Below are positions 1-6,541 of a stretch of DNA of 9,965 bases, one piece after another. Numbering within the stretch: the first letter of the stretch is position 1; each line of letters opens with the position of its first letter. Both the position numbers and the translations under genes were made by a program. A model generated the notes under the pieces. That model saw nothing but the letters and a program-made list of their open reading frames with translations, searched no databases and was not told where the DNA came from. Origin of the DNA: an uncultured Clostridia bacterium (GTDB lineage: Bacteria > Bacillota > Clostridia > Christensenellales > UBA1242); assembly GCA_946615295.1 (NCBI GenBank), contig CAMOHL010000017.1, forward strand, positions 1 to 9,965. The letters are read 5' to 3'.

Positions 1-92
1 ACAAGTTCATCAACAAAACTTCCACTTATCACCAAACTATATGCAAATGCCATTCCAACATTGCCACATCCAACAATAACAACTTTATTCAT
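1..92 (-). CDS. ldh: L-lactate/malate dehydrogenase family, N-terminal fragment
   Basis: Only the first 30 codons are inside the window; the gene runs off the left edge. The reverse strand reads MNKVVIVGCGNVGMAFAYSL and continues VISGSFVDEL. This is the first beta strand and the glycine-rich NAD-binding loop GxGxxG (G8, G10, G13) of a Rossmann fold, followed by the helix and the (A/V)DEL segment typical of L-lactate and related malate dehydrogenases. In fermentative Firmicutes the enzyme reduces pyruvate to L-lactate with NADH in the cytosol. The start is the ATG at 92-90, preceded by a GTGAGGT ribosome site with suitable spacing. The fragment is too short to separate lactate from malate dehydrogenase, because the substrate-specificity loop lies outside the window. 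The gene is divergent from the 218-1099 gene. Confidence 0.75.
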   Translation of the reverse strand, partial: MNKVVIVGCGNVGMAFAYSLVISGSFVDEL

Positions 93-108
93 AATTTACC
101 TCACAATT

Positions 109-137
109 AGTATATATTTTTTTGCAAATATTAGCAA
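109..137 (-). promoter_or_regulatory. Possible promoter of the dehydrogenase gene
   Basis: On the minus strand, TTGCTA (137-132) and TATACT (114-109) are separated by 17 bp. They match the sigma-A consensus at 4/6 and 5/6 positions. Transcription would start near 102, giving a leader of only about 10 nt that just includes the ribosome site. AT-rich DNA produces such matches by chance, so this is tentative. Confidence 0.4.
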
Positions 138-168
138 ATCTATTTTATATTATTATGAGAATTGCATA

Positions 169-197
169 TTGACAAATATAAAACTTTAATATAAAAT
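169..197 (+). promoter_or_regulatory. Sigma-A-type promoter of the four-gene block
   Basis: A perfect TTGACA (169-174) lies 17 bp before TAAAAT (192-197, 5/6 match). Predicted transcription starts near 204, about 14 nt before the ATG at 218, with the AAGGAG ribosome site (206-211) inside this short leader. It drives the membrane-protein gene and its downstream neighbour. Confidence 0.65.
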
Positions 198-217
198 ATT
201 AACATAAGGAGCTTACG

Positions 218-1099
218 ATGAAAAACATAATTAAATTTATTTTAAGAATGGCAGTTGTTGCAGGTATCGTTGTTGGTATTGTTTTTGCAATAAACCACTT
301 TACTGGTAGAAAAGATGCTTTGCTTGTTTCAAACAAATCTGTTGATGCAAATATTGTTGAAAGATATGTGGAATCTGCAACAGATGTTGAATCATATATT
401 GAATCAAACACAGCAAAGAGAAAAAGAATTGATGCCTTAAACAAGATTAACACTGTTTTGATTGAATATTACAACCATTATTTGACAAATTCAATTTTTG
501 AAAATTCGAAAGATGAAGGATTTGCAAAGTCAATTGTAAAAGAAATAGAAATTTTGGAAACAAAAATTGATGACACGAAATACTATATGAATTTGGCAAA
601 ATCAAACGGCATATCTCAAACAGAAAGAGATTTGAGAGTAAACAATGTTATAAACTTTTATTTGGCTCAAACAGAACAATTGTTTAAAATCAATGATATG
701 TTAAAAAATTATGTTTACAAAGTTAACTATAAATTTACTTCACCAAAATCTGTTTATGAAGTTCAACTTGAAATGATAAAAGATTATTCAAAATATGTTT
801 TTGACAACGAGATAAACGGAAAGATAAATGCAGACAATCTTGGAGATACCCTTTCTAGTCCTCAACAGAATGGATTTTTGAAAGTTTATGACAAATTTAT
901 GAATAGACAAAAATTCTCAGTTAATGGCGACAAGGAAACAAAACTCTTTGATAGATATAGCAGTATAACAAATGAATATCTTACCGAATTTTACAATCAT
1001 GTTTTTGACCAACAAGGATATATTGAATCTGTTGAAGATATGTCTATGAAAAATAATTTGGATGCACTTTACAACTATATAATGCAAAGTTCATTTTAA
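218..1099 (+). CDS. Single-pass membrane-anchored protein of unknown function
   Basis: The 293-residue product belongs to no family I recognise. It has a short basic N-terminus (K2, K6, R10), one hydrophobic segment at about residues 8-25 (rich in V, I, A and G) and then a polar, lysine- and asparagine-rich domain of about 265 residues. The most likely topology is an N-terminal anchor with the rest outside the membrane. No cysteine follows the hydrophobic stretch, so it is not a lipoprotein, and there is no clear signal-peptidase site. The outside part looks almost entirely helical, with few glycines or prolines and heptad-like stretches at about 65-90 and 100-170. AAGGAG lies 6 nt before the ATG. 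The lipoprotein gene begins 9 nt after the stop, so the two are almost certainly co-transcribed. Residues 108-172 resemble residues 127-196 of that neighbour in pattern, suggesting the two are distant relatives. No enzymatic motif was seen. Confidence 0.85.
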   Translation: MKNIIKFILRMAVVAGIVVGIVFAINHFTGRKDALLVSNKSVDANIVERYVESATDVESYIESNTAKRKRIDALNKINTVLIEYYNHYLTNSIFENSKDEGFAKSIVKEIEILETKIDDTKYYMNLAKSNGISQTERDLRVNNVINFYLAQTEQLFKINDMLKNYVYKVNYKFTSPKSVYEVQLEMIKDYSKYVFDNEINGKINADNLGDTLSSPQQNGFLKVYDKFMNRQKFSVNGDKETKLFDRYSSITNEYLTEFYNHVFDQQGYIESVEDMSMKNNLDALYNYIMQSSF

Positions 1100-1108
1100 G
1101 GAGAAATT

Positions 1109-2161
1109 ATGAAAAATTTAAAATTTACAATTGTAGCAGTTATTTTGGCTTGTTTGTTTGTATTTGCTGGTTGCACAAAGGCAAGCAAAGCAAATCTACA
1201 AAATTGCAACGACTTATATGATGATATGATTTTGAAGTATACACTCGACAGTCAATCAAACAAAACAAAATATTTTGATGATGAAGAAAGAGTTGACTTG
1301 TATTCTCTAAATTCTTTTGGAACAGAAATCTACAACTATATAAATACCATCAACGCAGATGGTTCACAATATTATTTGAACACATTGTCAAAAGATGGTG
1401 AGTATAATGTTTTGGTTCATGCGGTTAGTGAATTGTTTTTAAAGTGGAAAAATATATCATTTACTCAGGAAATACCACAAGAGTTGATAAAAAACTTGTA
1501 TGAAAATATTGAAAGTTTGAATGGCACACTAAAAGAATTGGCAGACAGAAAAGATATGATTATGACAAACTTTGAAAACTACACAGATAAAAATTCAATT
1601 CCAATGCTTAGAAGTTTGAAAGAGTTTAACAAATACTATTTGGAGTTAATTCAAAAATTCTTTAATGTAAGTGTTGCTTACGAAAAAATTTATGAAACAG
1701 TTTTTCCAAGCAAAACACTGACAAGTTTGAGAAGTGGAGATATAACAAAACTTGTTTTGAGTTCAGAATTGTATCTTGCAAAATATTATTACCTAAAAAA
1801 TATTGTTTTAACAAATAACTACACTTCAAGATTTTCTTTTGAAAATGTTTATAACTATGAAACAAATGAATTTGTGGAAAACGAATATTATGATGCAAAC
1901 TTTAAACAACTTGTTGAAATGGTGAATGGTGATGCTATTATGGGAGAACCAGAAGCAGGCAACGAAGATAAAATTTTCTACTACAATGCGGGAATTCAAA
2001 GATTGGAAAATTTGAAAAATAATATTGCAAATTTGGAATATGCAGTATCTCAAATCAAAAACAACAACGACAAAAACAATTTATACAAAAACTTTATTGA
2101 CGAACTTCAATATGAAGTGCAAGGATATCAAGCATTCATTTTAAATAATATTATGAAATAA
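1109..2161 (+). CDS. Predicted lipoprotein of unknown function
   Basis: The 350-residue product begins with a classical type II signal peptide: basic start (K2, K5), hydrophobic core at about residues 6-19 and lipobox FAGC with Cys22 as the lipidation and cleavage site. The mature protein, about 329 residues, would be tethered to the outer face of the cytoplasmic membrane. It is rich in N, K, Y, E and L, looks mainly helical, and shows no repeats, transport-receptor motifs or catalytic signature that I recognise. The -3 lipobox residue is Phe rather than the usual Leu, which is tolerated. The ribosome site AAGGAG (1098-1103) overlaps the upstream stop codon, so translation may be coupled to the membrane-protein gene 9 nt before. 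Paired membrane-anchored proteins of similar size and predicted fold suggest a surface complex, but this is inference and no ligand or role can be named. Confidence 0.85.
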   Translation: MKNLKFTIVAVILACLFVFAGCTKASKANLQNCNDLYDDMILKYTLDSQSNKTKYFDDEERVDLYSLNSFGTEIYNYINTINADGSQYYLNTLSKDGEYNVLVHAVSELFLKWKNISFTQEIPQELIKNLYENIESLNGTLKELADRKDMIMTNFENYTDKNSIPMLRSLKEFNKYYLELIQKFFNVSVAYEKIYETVFPSKTLTSLRSGDITKLVLSSELYLAKYYYLKNIVLTNNYTSRFSFENVYNYETNEFVENEYYDANFKQLVEMVNGDAIMGEPEAGNEDKIFYYNAGIQRLENLKNNIANLEYAVSQIKNNNDKNNLYKNFIDELQYEVQGYQAFILNNIMK

Positions 2162-2188
2162 TTGATATACAATATTTTAAATTTGGGC

Positions 2189-2217
2189 TTGAAAAATAAA
2201 ATACAATATGTTAATAT
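2189..2217 (+). promoter_or_regulatory. Possible internal promoter before the 2240-3370 gene
   Basis: TTGAAA (2189-2194, 4/6) is separated by 17 bp from TAATAT (2212-2217, 4/6) in the 78-nt gap after the lipoprotein gene. Predicted transcription starts near 2224, placing the AAAGGAG ribosome site at the very 5' end of the message. No terminator separates the two halves of the block, so read-through is also possible. Confidence 0.4.
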
Positions 2218-2239
2218 ATTATATAAAGGAGAAAGAACT

Positions 2240-3370
2240 ATGGAAAAAGAAAAAATCCACAGCATACAAAACAAATTGCCAGCAGCAATTGCGAATATGA
2301 TTGATAGTTCTTATGACCCAAAGATATTTTTCAATTCAAAGGGAAATCCATTTTTCAAGGATTTCAAAAACTTAAAAAAATTTATTAAAGAAAGAATTGA
2401 AAAAGATATCAAACTTATTGGCTTAAAATCAACAAAGGATTCTCAAACAAAGGAAGAATACTTGCAGGCAAAACAAGCAGAACTTGATTTGTGCTTATAT
2501 GCACTATATGCTTGTGAATTGCAATATGGAGAAACAATGTTTGAGTGTTTTCCACCAATAACAGACAAAATTTCGCAATATGTCTATAATCACAGAGTAA
2601 AAAACTATAAAGAATACAAACAAATTTTTGAACATTTTGCAAAGGAAATCAAAAACAATTCAATTTTTATTGATGACTCAAAGTTGGTAAAAAATCTTGC
2701 AAATGACAATTTTGGAAATGCTGATATTGCAGATGAAAAAATCTTGCTTGATAAAAAGATTTTAAATACTTTGACTTTAAACACATCAAAATATCCAGTT
2801 TCAGAATTGGTTCACACAAAGCAAAACGGCTTTGATTACTACAAAAGATTTTATGTTGCTGAATATAAATCAAAATATATTTTGTTTTCAGAAGTAATTA
2901 GAGTTGGAAAAAATGACAAAAAGAAAGAAAAGTATAGCTATCAAATAAACATTGCATTGAATGGTGATGTTGAAAAGAATAGAATTCTTTATAGAATGGA
3001 TTATAATTTTGGAACCAATCATATCAACAAAATTTTGTCTAACAAAGGTATAAATGCAAAAAATGTAGAAGTTGATAGAGATTTGCTTATCAAAAACAAT
3101 GTTAAAGATTGTCATATTCATTTCCCAAGAAATAGATATGCAGTAATATTCCCAAACTATATTCACTCATGCGATGCACAAATTTATGAAATAAAATTTA
3201 ACAATTTGGAAAGTTTTATTGAATTCAATCACAATTTGATTAAGGCAGAAAGCAAGTGTTTAATGAAAGATGAAGACAAAGAACAACTAAAATCAAACAA
3301 TCACAAAAAGACAATCATAGAATTCATCAAAGAAGTATTAAAGATAAAAGATGATAATTTGATTAAATAA
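2240..3370 (+). CDS. Conserved-looking cytosolic protein of unknown function
   Basis: The product has 376 residues from the ATG at 2240, chosen because AAAGGAG (2225-2231) sits 8 nt before it. An in-frame TTG at 2162 would add 26 residues but has no ribosome site of its own. There is no signal peptide or membrane segment, so it is probably cytosolic. The N-terminal third (about 40-140) looks helical and lysine-rich. The middle (about 185-320) looks beta-rich, with alternating aromatic and hydrophobic residues. It carries a histidine-containing cluster: RMDY at 252-255 region start (R252), H261 with N263 two residues on, then CHIHFP at 291-296 and H309. The C-terminus (about 345-372) is a basic helix. 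The spaced R-D, H-x-N and H-x-H residues could be an active or metal site, but I assign no family. The PHP gene starts 22 nt downstream, so the two are likely co-transcribed and may act together. Confidence 0.8.
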   Translation: MEKEKIHSIQNKLPAAIANMIDSSYDPKIFFNSKGNPFFKDFKNLKKFIKERIEKDIKLIGLKSTKDSQTKEEYLQAKQAELDLCLYALYACELQYGETMFECFPPITDKISQYVYNHRVKNYKEYKQIFEHFAKEIKNNSIFIDDSKLVKNLANDNFGNADIADEKILLDKKILNTLTLNTSKYPVSELVHTKQNGFDYYKRFYVAEYKSKYILFSEVIRVGKNDKKKEKYSYQINIALNGDVEKNRILYRMDYNFGTNHINKILSNKGINAKNVEVDRDLLIKNNVKDCHIHFPRNRYAVIFPNYIHSCDAQIYEIKFNNLESFIEFNHNLIKAESKCLMKDEDKEQLKSNNHKKTIIEFIKEVLKIKDDNLIK

Positions 3371-3392
3371 TGTAAACTACAAGGAGAAAAAA

Positions 3393-5360
3393 ATGACAAA
3401 CTTAATTGATTTTCATATTCACGGAAATGGTTCATATTTTAAGGATAAATTTGCAAATGCAAGTTATGAACAAATGTGTGAATACTTTCAAAGAATAGCA
3501 GAACAAGAGGGAAAAACTTTTACCGTCGCTTTTACAGAGCACGACAATGTGAAAATCACTTATGAGGAGTTTAAGCGATTGAGAGAAAAATATCCAAATG
3601 TAAAAATAGTTTTGGGTATGGAATCAAATGCAAAACTCAACTATTCAACAAATGGAGTTTTTGAAAGAGCTCATATTTTGACTTATGCCGATATGTCTAG
3701 CGAAGAAGGCATAAAAAAATGGTTTGAATGTAAAGAACTTAAAGCTATATCAAAAATCAATACTTTTGAAGTGAAATATCCAACTCCATTTATGAGAGTT
3801 GAGAGTTTTCTTGATGAACTAAATTCAATATTTAGTATGAAATTGAATTCAAAAAAATTTGCAAAACTTTTTGAAAAATCTTCAGACAGCAGAACACAAA
3901 AACAATTTAGAAATCATGTTATAGGCATATTGGCAAAAGAATTGTTTGAAAACAAAGATAAATTAGGAGACAGGGCAGGCAAATTTTTTGAGAATATCAG
4001 ACAAAAGAAGGGCTATGAAAGCATAGATCAAATAACTCTTGAAAACATCAAAGATAAACTTGATGAAATTCAATCAGCCGGAATGAATATGCCAGCAGTT
4101 AATCGTGAACTTGGTGGTAGTTTGTATATTCTCAAGAACAATTTGGATAAATATTTAAACATAAGAGTATCAAATCAAGATTTGCTATTTATTTTGAATG
4201 AAGCAAAATCTGTTGAACAGATGAGACGAGAATTTTTAATAATGATGAGATACAAAATCCAAAAATATAGACCAGACATTTTTGAAAGAATAAAAGATTT
4301 TTCTTTGGAAAAATTGGCAGATTACAAACTTGGATTCAACAAGTATGGACAAATAAAATTAAGTTCATTCTTCCCTGATAATTATAGACAAGAATGGATT
4401 ATAACAAAACAAAAATTTAATTTGAGAACAAGACTTAGTGAACTTAACACAATTGCACAAAAAACAGGTGGACATCTTGTTCTTGCTCATCCAAATTCAG
4501 TTTTCTCATATAGCGATAATGGTTATTTAACAAAGAAAGACTTTGACAAAATAGACAAAACACTTATGTCAAAATCTATGTATAAGGCAATAGAAAACAA
4601 GTTTAAAGAAATTGATAGAATCCCTGTAAGCTCATTAAAATCTTTTGGCGATGATTTAATCAAATTGGATTTATTCTTTAATATATGCAAAAGTAAGGGA
4701 ATTAATTTTGATGGTTTTGAAATAACAAAATCAAATTTAAACACCAAAAAAGATATTTTGCTCAACAAACTTATATATGCAGCAAAGCATAATTTGGAAG
4801 TTAGCTTTGGTAGTGATACTCATTTATCAAAAATACAACACTATTTCAATTTGTTGAGAGAGGGAAAAATTTCGCAAGAAGTATTTGACAAGAAAAAGAA
4901 AGAACTTTCTTTGATTGGTGACACAACAGCATCTAACAATTCATTCAAAGACTTGTATGGTAGCAATTTTAGAACTCATGTAAACTATTCTCATGAAGCT
5001 GAAGTTATTGAAAAGCCAAAAAGAGTAGTAAAGCCAATGCTAAAAAATAGCACCAAAATCTATTATACAGCAAAGGACTATGGAAAGGTTTTGCATACAA
5101 GTTTTGCAGAAAAGGTGTTCAACAAAAATCTTGATGAAGACAATAGGTCAATGTTTACATTGGAAGTAGATGACACAATTTATAATTTTGACAAAAAGAC
5201 ATTGAAGGAAACAGACTACTACAATAGACAAACCATGAAAGTTTCTGAAAACAAAAATGAAGACAAAGAAGAAAATGTATTTGCTGAGCAATTGAATGAA
5301 TATATAAAAGAAAAAGAAAAGAAAGAGAAAGAAGAGGATGACTTGGATCAAACATTATAA
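3393..5360 (+). CDS. PHP-domain metal-dependent phosphoesterase with a large insertion
   Basis: The 655-residue protein carries the PHP metal-site motifs in order: HIH (H8, H10), EHD (49-51), GMES (E77), H94, AHP (H366) and GSDTH (D475, H477). The family binds up to three metal ions and hydrolyses phosphoesters; members include histidinol phosphatase, nuclease and proofreading domains, and nucleotide or oligoribonucleotide phosphatases. The motif set looks complete, so it should be active, but the substrate is unknown. Between H94 and H366 lie about 270 residues where small PHP enzymes have far fewer. Much of this is predicted helical and lysine-rich. A tail of about 175 residues follows the last motif and ends in a charged Lys/Glu helix (about 630-650). 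There is no signal peptide, so it is cytosolic. AAGGAG (3381-3386) precedes the ATG, and the gene starts 22 nt after the previous stop. It lacks polymerase or histidinol-phosphatase features outside the core. Confidence 0.88.
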   Translation: MTNLIDFHIHGNGSYFKDKFANASYEQMCEYFQRIAEQEGKTFTVAFTEHDNVKITYEEFKRLREKYPNVKIVLGMESNAKLNYSTNGVFERAHILTYADMSSEEGIKKWFECKELKAISKINTFEVKYPTPFMRVESFLDELNSIFSMKLNSKKFAKLFEKSSDSRTQKQFRNHVIGILAKELFENKDKLGDRAGKFFENIRQKKGYESIDQITLENIKDKLDEIQSAGMNMPAVNRELGGSLYILKNNLDKYLNIRVSNQDLLFILNEAKSVEQMRREFLIMMRYKIQKYRPDIFERIKDFSLEKLADYKLGFNKYGQIKLSSFFPDNYRQEWIITKQKFNLRTRLSELNTIAQKTGGHLVLAHPNSVFSYSDNGYLTKKDFDKIDKTLMSKSMYKAIENKFKEIDRIPVSSLKSFGDDLIKLDLFFNICKSKGINFDGFEITKSNLNTKKDILLNKLIYAAKHNLEVSFGSDTHLSKIQHYFNLLREGKISQEVFDKKKKELSLIGDTTASNNSFKDLYGSNFRTHVNYSHEAEVIEKPKRVVKPMLKNSTKIYYTAKDYGKVLHTSFAEKVFNKNLDEDNRSMFTLEVDDTIYNFDKKTLKETDYYNRQTMKVSENKNEDKEENVFAEQLNEYIKEKEKKEKEEDDLDQTL

Positions 5361-5389
5361 AAAAAACAACTCAAATGAGTTGTTTTTTT
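5361..5389. terminator. Bidirectional intrinsic terminator
   Basis: The inverted repeat CAACTC (5367-5372) / GAGTTG (5377-5382) has an AAAT loop, an A-run on the left (5361-5366) and seven Ts on the right (5383-5389). The T-run ends plus-strand transcripts from the PHP gene directly after its stop codon. On the minus strand the A-run becomes a U-tract, so the same hairpin can end the degV-like transcript arriving from the other side. Confidence 0.85.
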
Positions 5390-5421
5390 GTGCTTATTAA
5401 ATTTTTATTATAGATTCATTT

Positions 5422-6279
5422 TTATTTTGTTCCGTCATTTATAAACAATATTCCAATTGTATGACTGCCACAATGACTTGTTACTGTTGCACCTGCAGTT
5501 GTTTCATAAATTTCTTCAAAATTTGTGTTTTCTGCAAGATATTTTTTTACATCAGCAACGATTTCATCTTCAATTTTTGTGTGTGTTACAAATATTCTTT
5601 TTGTGTCAGGAGTTTTATATTTTTCCAAAATATCTTTGACATATTTTATAACACACTTAGAAAAATTGCCAATATATTTTTTACCAACACCCATTTTGCC
5701 ATTATGCACTTCAATAGATGGTTTTATTTTGAGAAGGTTTGCCCCAAATAGAGAAACTGCATTGCATCTGCCACCCCTATATAAATATTCTAACTTATCC
5801 AAAATAAAACTAGCTTGAACAAAAGGAATTCTAGCATTCACCTTTTCAACAATTTGTTCAGGAGAAAGATTTTCACTGTTTGCAAGTTCGCTTGCATATA
5901 TTGCAAGGAGTGCAGTTCCTGTTGAAAGTGTTTGACTATCAACAACAAAAACATTTTTCATTTCTTCTGCAGTCATTTTTGCGTTATTATGTGTTGTGCT
6001 CATTTCACTTGAAATGTTAAAGTGAATTATTGCATCATAACCATCATCAAAAATTTTTTCAAAAAACTCTTTGTATTGTTCACTGTTTACTGCACTCGTT
6101 TTTGGCAGTTTTTTGTTTTTCTTAACATAATCATAAATCATTTCTGGATTTATTGTTTCGCCGTCAAGATATATTTCATCACCAAGTCCAACACAAAGTG
6201 GAACAATGGATATATTATATTTTTCACACAGTTCTTTTGATAAATCAGCCGTGCTATCTGCCGTTATCTTTATTTTCAC
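5422..6279 (-). CDS. DegV family fatty-acid-binding protein (FakB type)
   Basis: The 285-residue length and full motif set fit DegV/FakB proteins. Visible signatures are TADSTADL (6-13) at the N-terminus, the LPKTSAV loop (T61, S62), NISSEMSTTHNNA (88-100), VVDSQTLSTG (112-121), the LEYLYRGGR segment (163-171) and the C-terminal SHCGSHTIGILF (268-279). Members bind one fatty acid in a buried tunnel. As FakB they present it to the kinase FakA, which makes acyl-phosphate for phospholipid synthesis. Thr61, a serine at 90/91 and a C-terminal histidine correspond in position to the carboxylate-binding network described for FakB. No fakA is in the window, and Firmicutes often carry several DegV paralogues, so chain-length preference cannot be read. 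The start is GTG at 6279-6277, supported by AGGAG 8 nt upstream and by the conserved N-terminus. It is a single-gene unit, divergent from glyS. Confidence 0.93.
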   Translation of the reverse strand: MKIKITADSTADLSKELCEKYNISIVPLCVGLGDEIYLDGETINPEMIYDYVKKNKKLPKTSAVNSEQYKEFFEKIFDDGYDAIIHFNISSEMSTTHNNAKMTAEEMKNVFVVDSQTLSTGTALLAIYASELANSENLSPEQIVEKVNARIPFVQASFILDKLEYLYRGGRCNAVSLFGANLLKIKPSIEVHNGKMGVGKKYIGNFSKCVIKYVKDILEKYKTPDTKRIFVTHTKIEDEIVADVKKYLAENTNFEEIYETTAGATVTSHCGSHTIGILFINDGTK

Positions 6280-6320
6280 TATTTTGTCTCCTAAAAAAAA
6301 TATATTTTTATATAAAATAT

Positions 6321-6349
6321 ATTATGACAAATTTTTTGTTTATTGTCAA
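6321..6349 (-). promoter_or_regulatory. Sigma-A-type promoter of the degV-like gene
   Basis: On the minus strand there is a perfect TTGACA (6349-6344), a 17-bp spacer and CATAAT (6326-6321, 5/6). Predicted transcription starts near 6314, giving a leader of about 35 nt containing the AGGAGA ribosome site. Confidence 0.7.
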
Positions 6350-6388
6350 TTTTATTGTGGTTTTATTAGATATCAAAAAGAGTTATTC

Positions 6389-6403
6389 TACAAAATTTTT
6401 GTA
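6389..6403. repeat. 15-bp perfect palindrome between divergent promoters
   Basis: TACAAAA and TTTTGTA flank a single central T at 6396. The palindrome lies between the divergent promoters of the degV-like gene and glyS, upstream of both -35 boxes. It could be an operator half-site pair or chance in AT-rich DNA; it is too short and lacks a U-tract to be a terminator. Confidence 0.3.
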
Positions 6404-6478
6404 AATTTTCAAAATATTGTCAAACATAATTTGTAAGATAAAAGTTAAATGAACTTGTAGTTGAATAGTTTAAAATAA

Positions 6479-6507
6479 TTGCAAACAATATATCTTTGAT
6501 GTATAAT
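6479..6507 (+). promoter_or_regulatory. Sigma-A-type promoter of glyS-yqeY
   Basis: TTGCAA (6479-6484, 5/6) is followed after 17 bp by a perfect TATAAT (6502-6507). Transcription should start near 6514, leaving a leader of about 28 nt that holds the GGAG ribosome site at 6530-6533. There is no room for a T-box riboswitch downstream of this promoter. Confidence 0.7.
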
Positions 6508-6541
6508 AAATAATGATACTTAATAATTTGGAGAAGAAAAA

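Noticed and set aside
1..92. Possible duplication between the starts of the dehydrogenase and the SDR (both begin MNKVV at near-identical DNA)
   Set aside because: The similarity stops after five codons. Both begin with a Rossmann-fold beta strand, so convergence and common codon use explain it.
2162..2239. TTG start at 2162 extending the 2240-3370 gene by 26 residues
   Set aside because: There is no ribosome site before the TTG, it abuts the previous stop, and the stretch holds a plausible promoter. AAAGGAG sits ideally before the ATG at 2240.
5148..5355. Minus-strand hydrophobic small ORFs opposite the end of the PHP gene
   Set aside because: They are the antisense of the Lys/Glu-rich tail, whose AAA/GAA codons read as Phe/Leu-rich in reverse. 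They have no ribosome site and conflict with the strongly supported PHP frame.
3393..5360. Assignment of the PHP protein as histidinol phosphatase or a DNA polymerase proofreading domain
   Set aside because: The core motifs are shared by all PHP proteins. The size, insertion and absence of histidine-biosynthesis or polymerase sequences or neighbours do not support either.
6153..6436. Small plus-strand ORFs extending from inside the degV-like gene into the intergenic region
   Set aside because: They overlap conserved DegV coding sequence in antisense, lack ribosome sites, and are Phe/Tyr-rich as expected from AT-rich noncoding DNA.
6280..6541. T-box riboswitch before glyS
   Set aside because: No conserved T-box core sequence, stem structure or antiterminator/terminator was seen, and the promoter leaves about 28 nt of leader.
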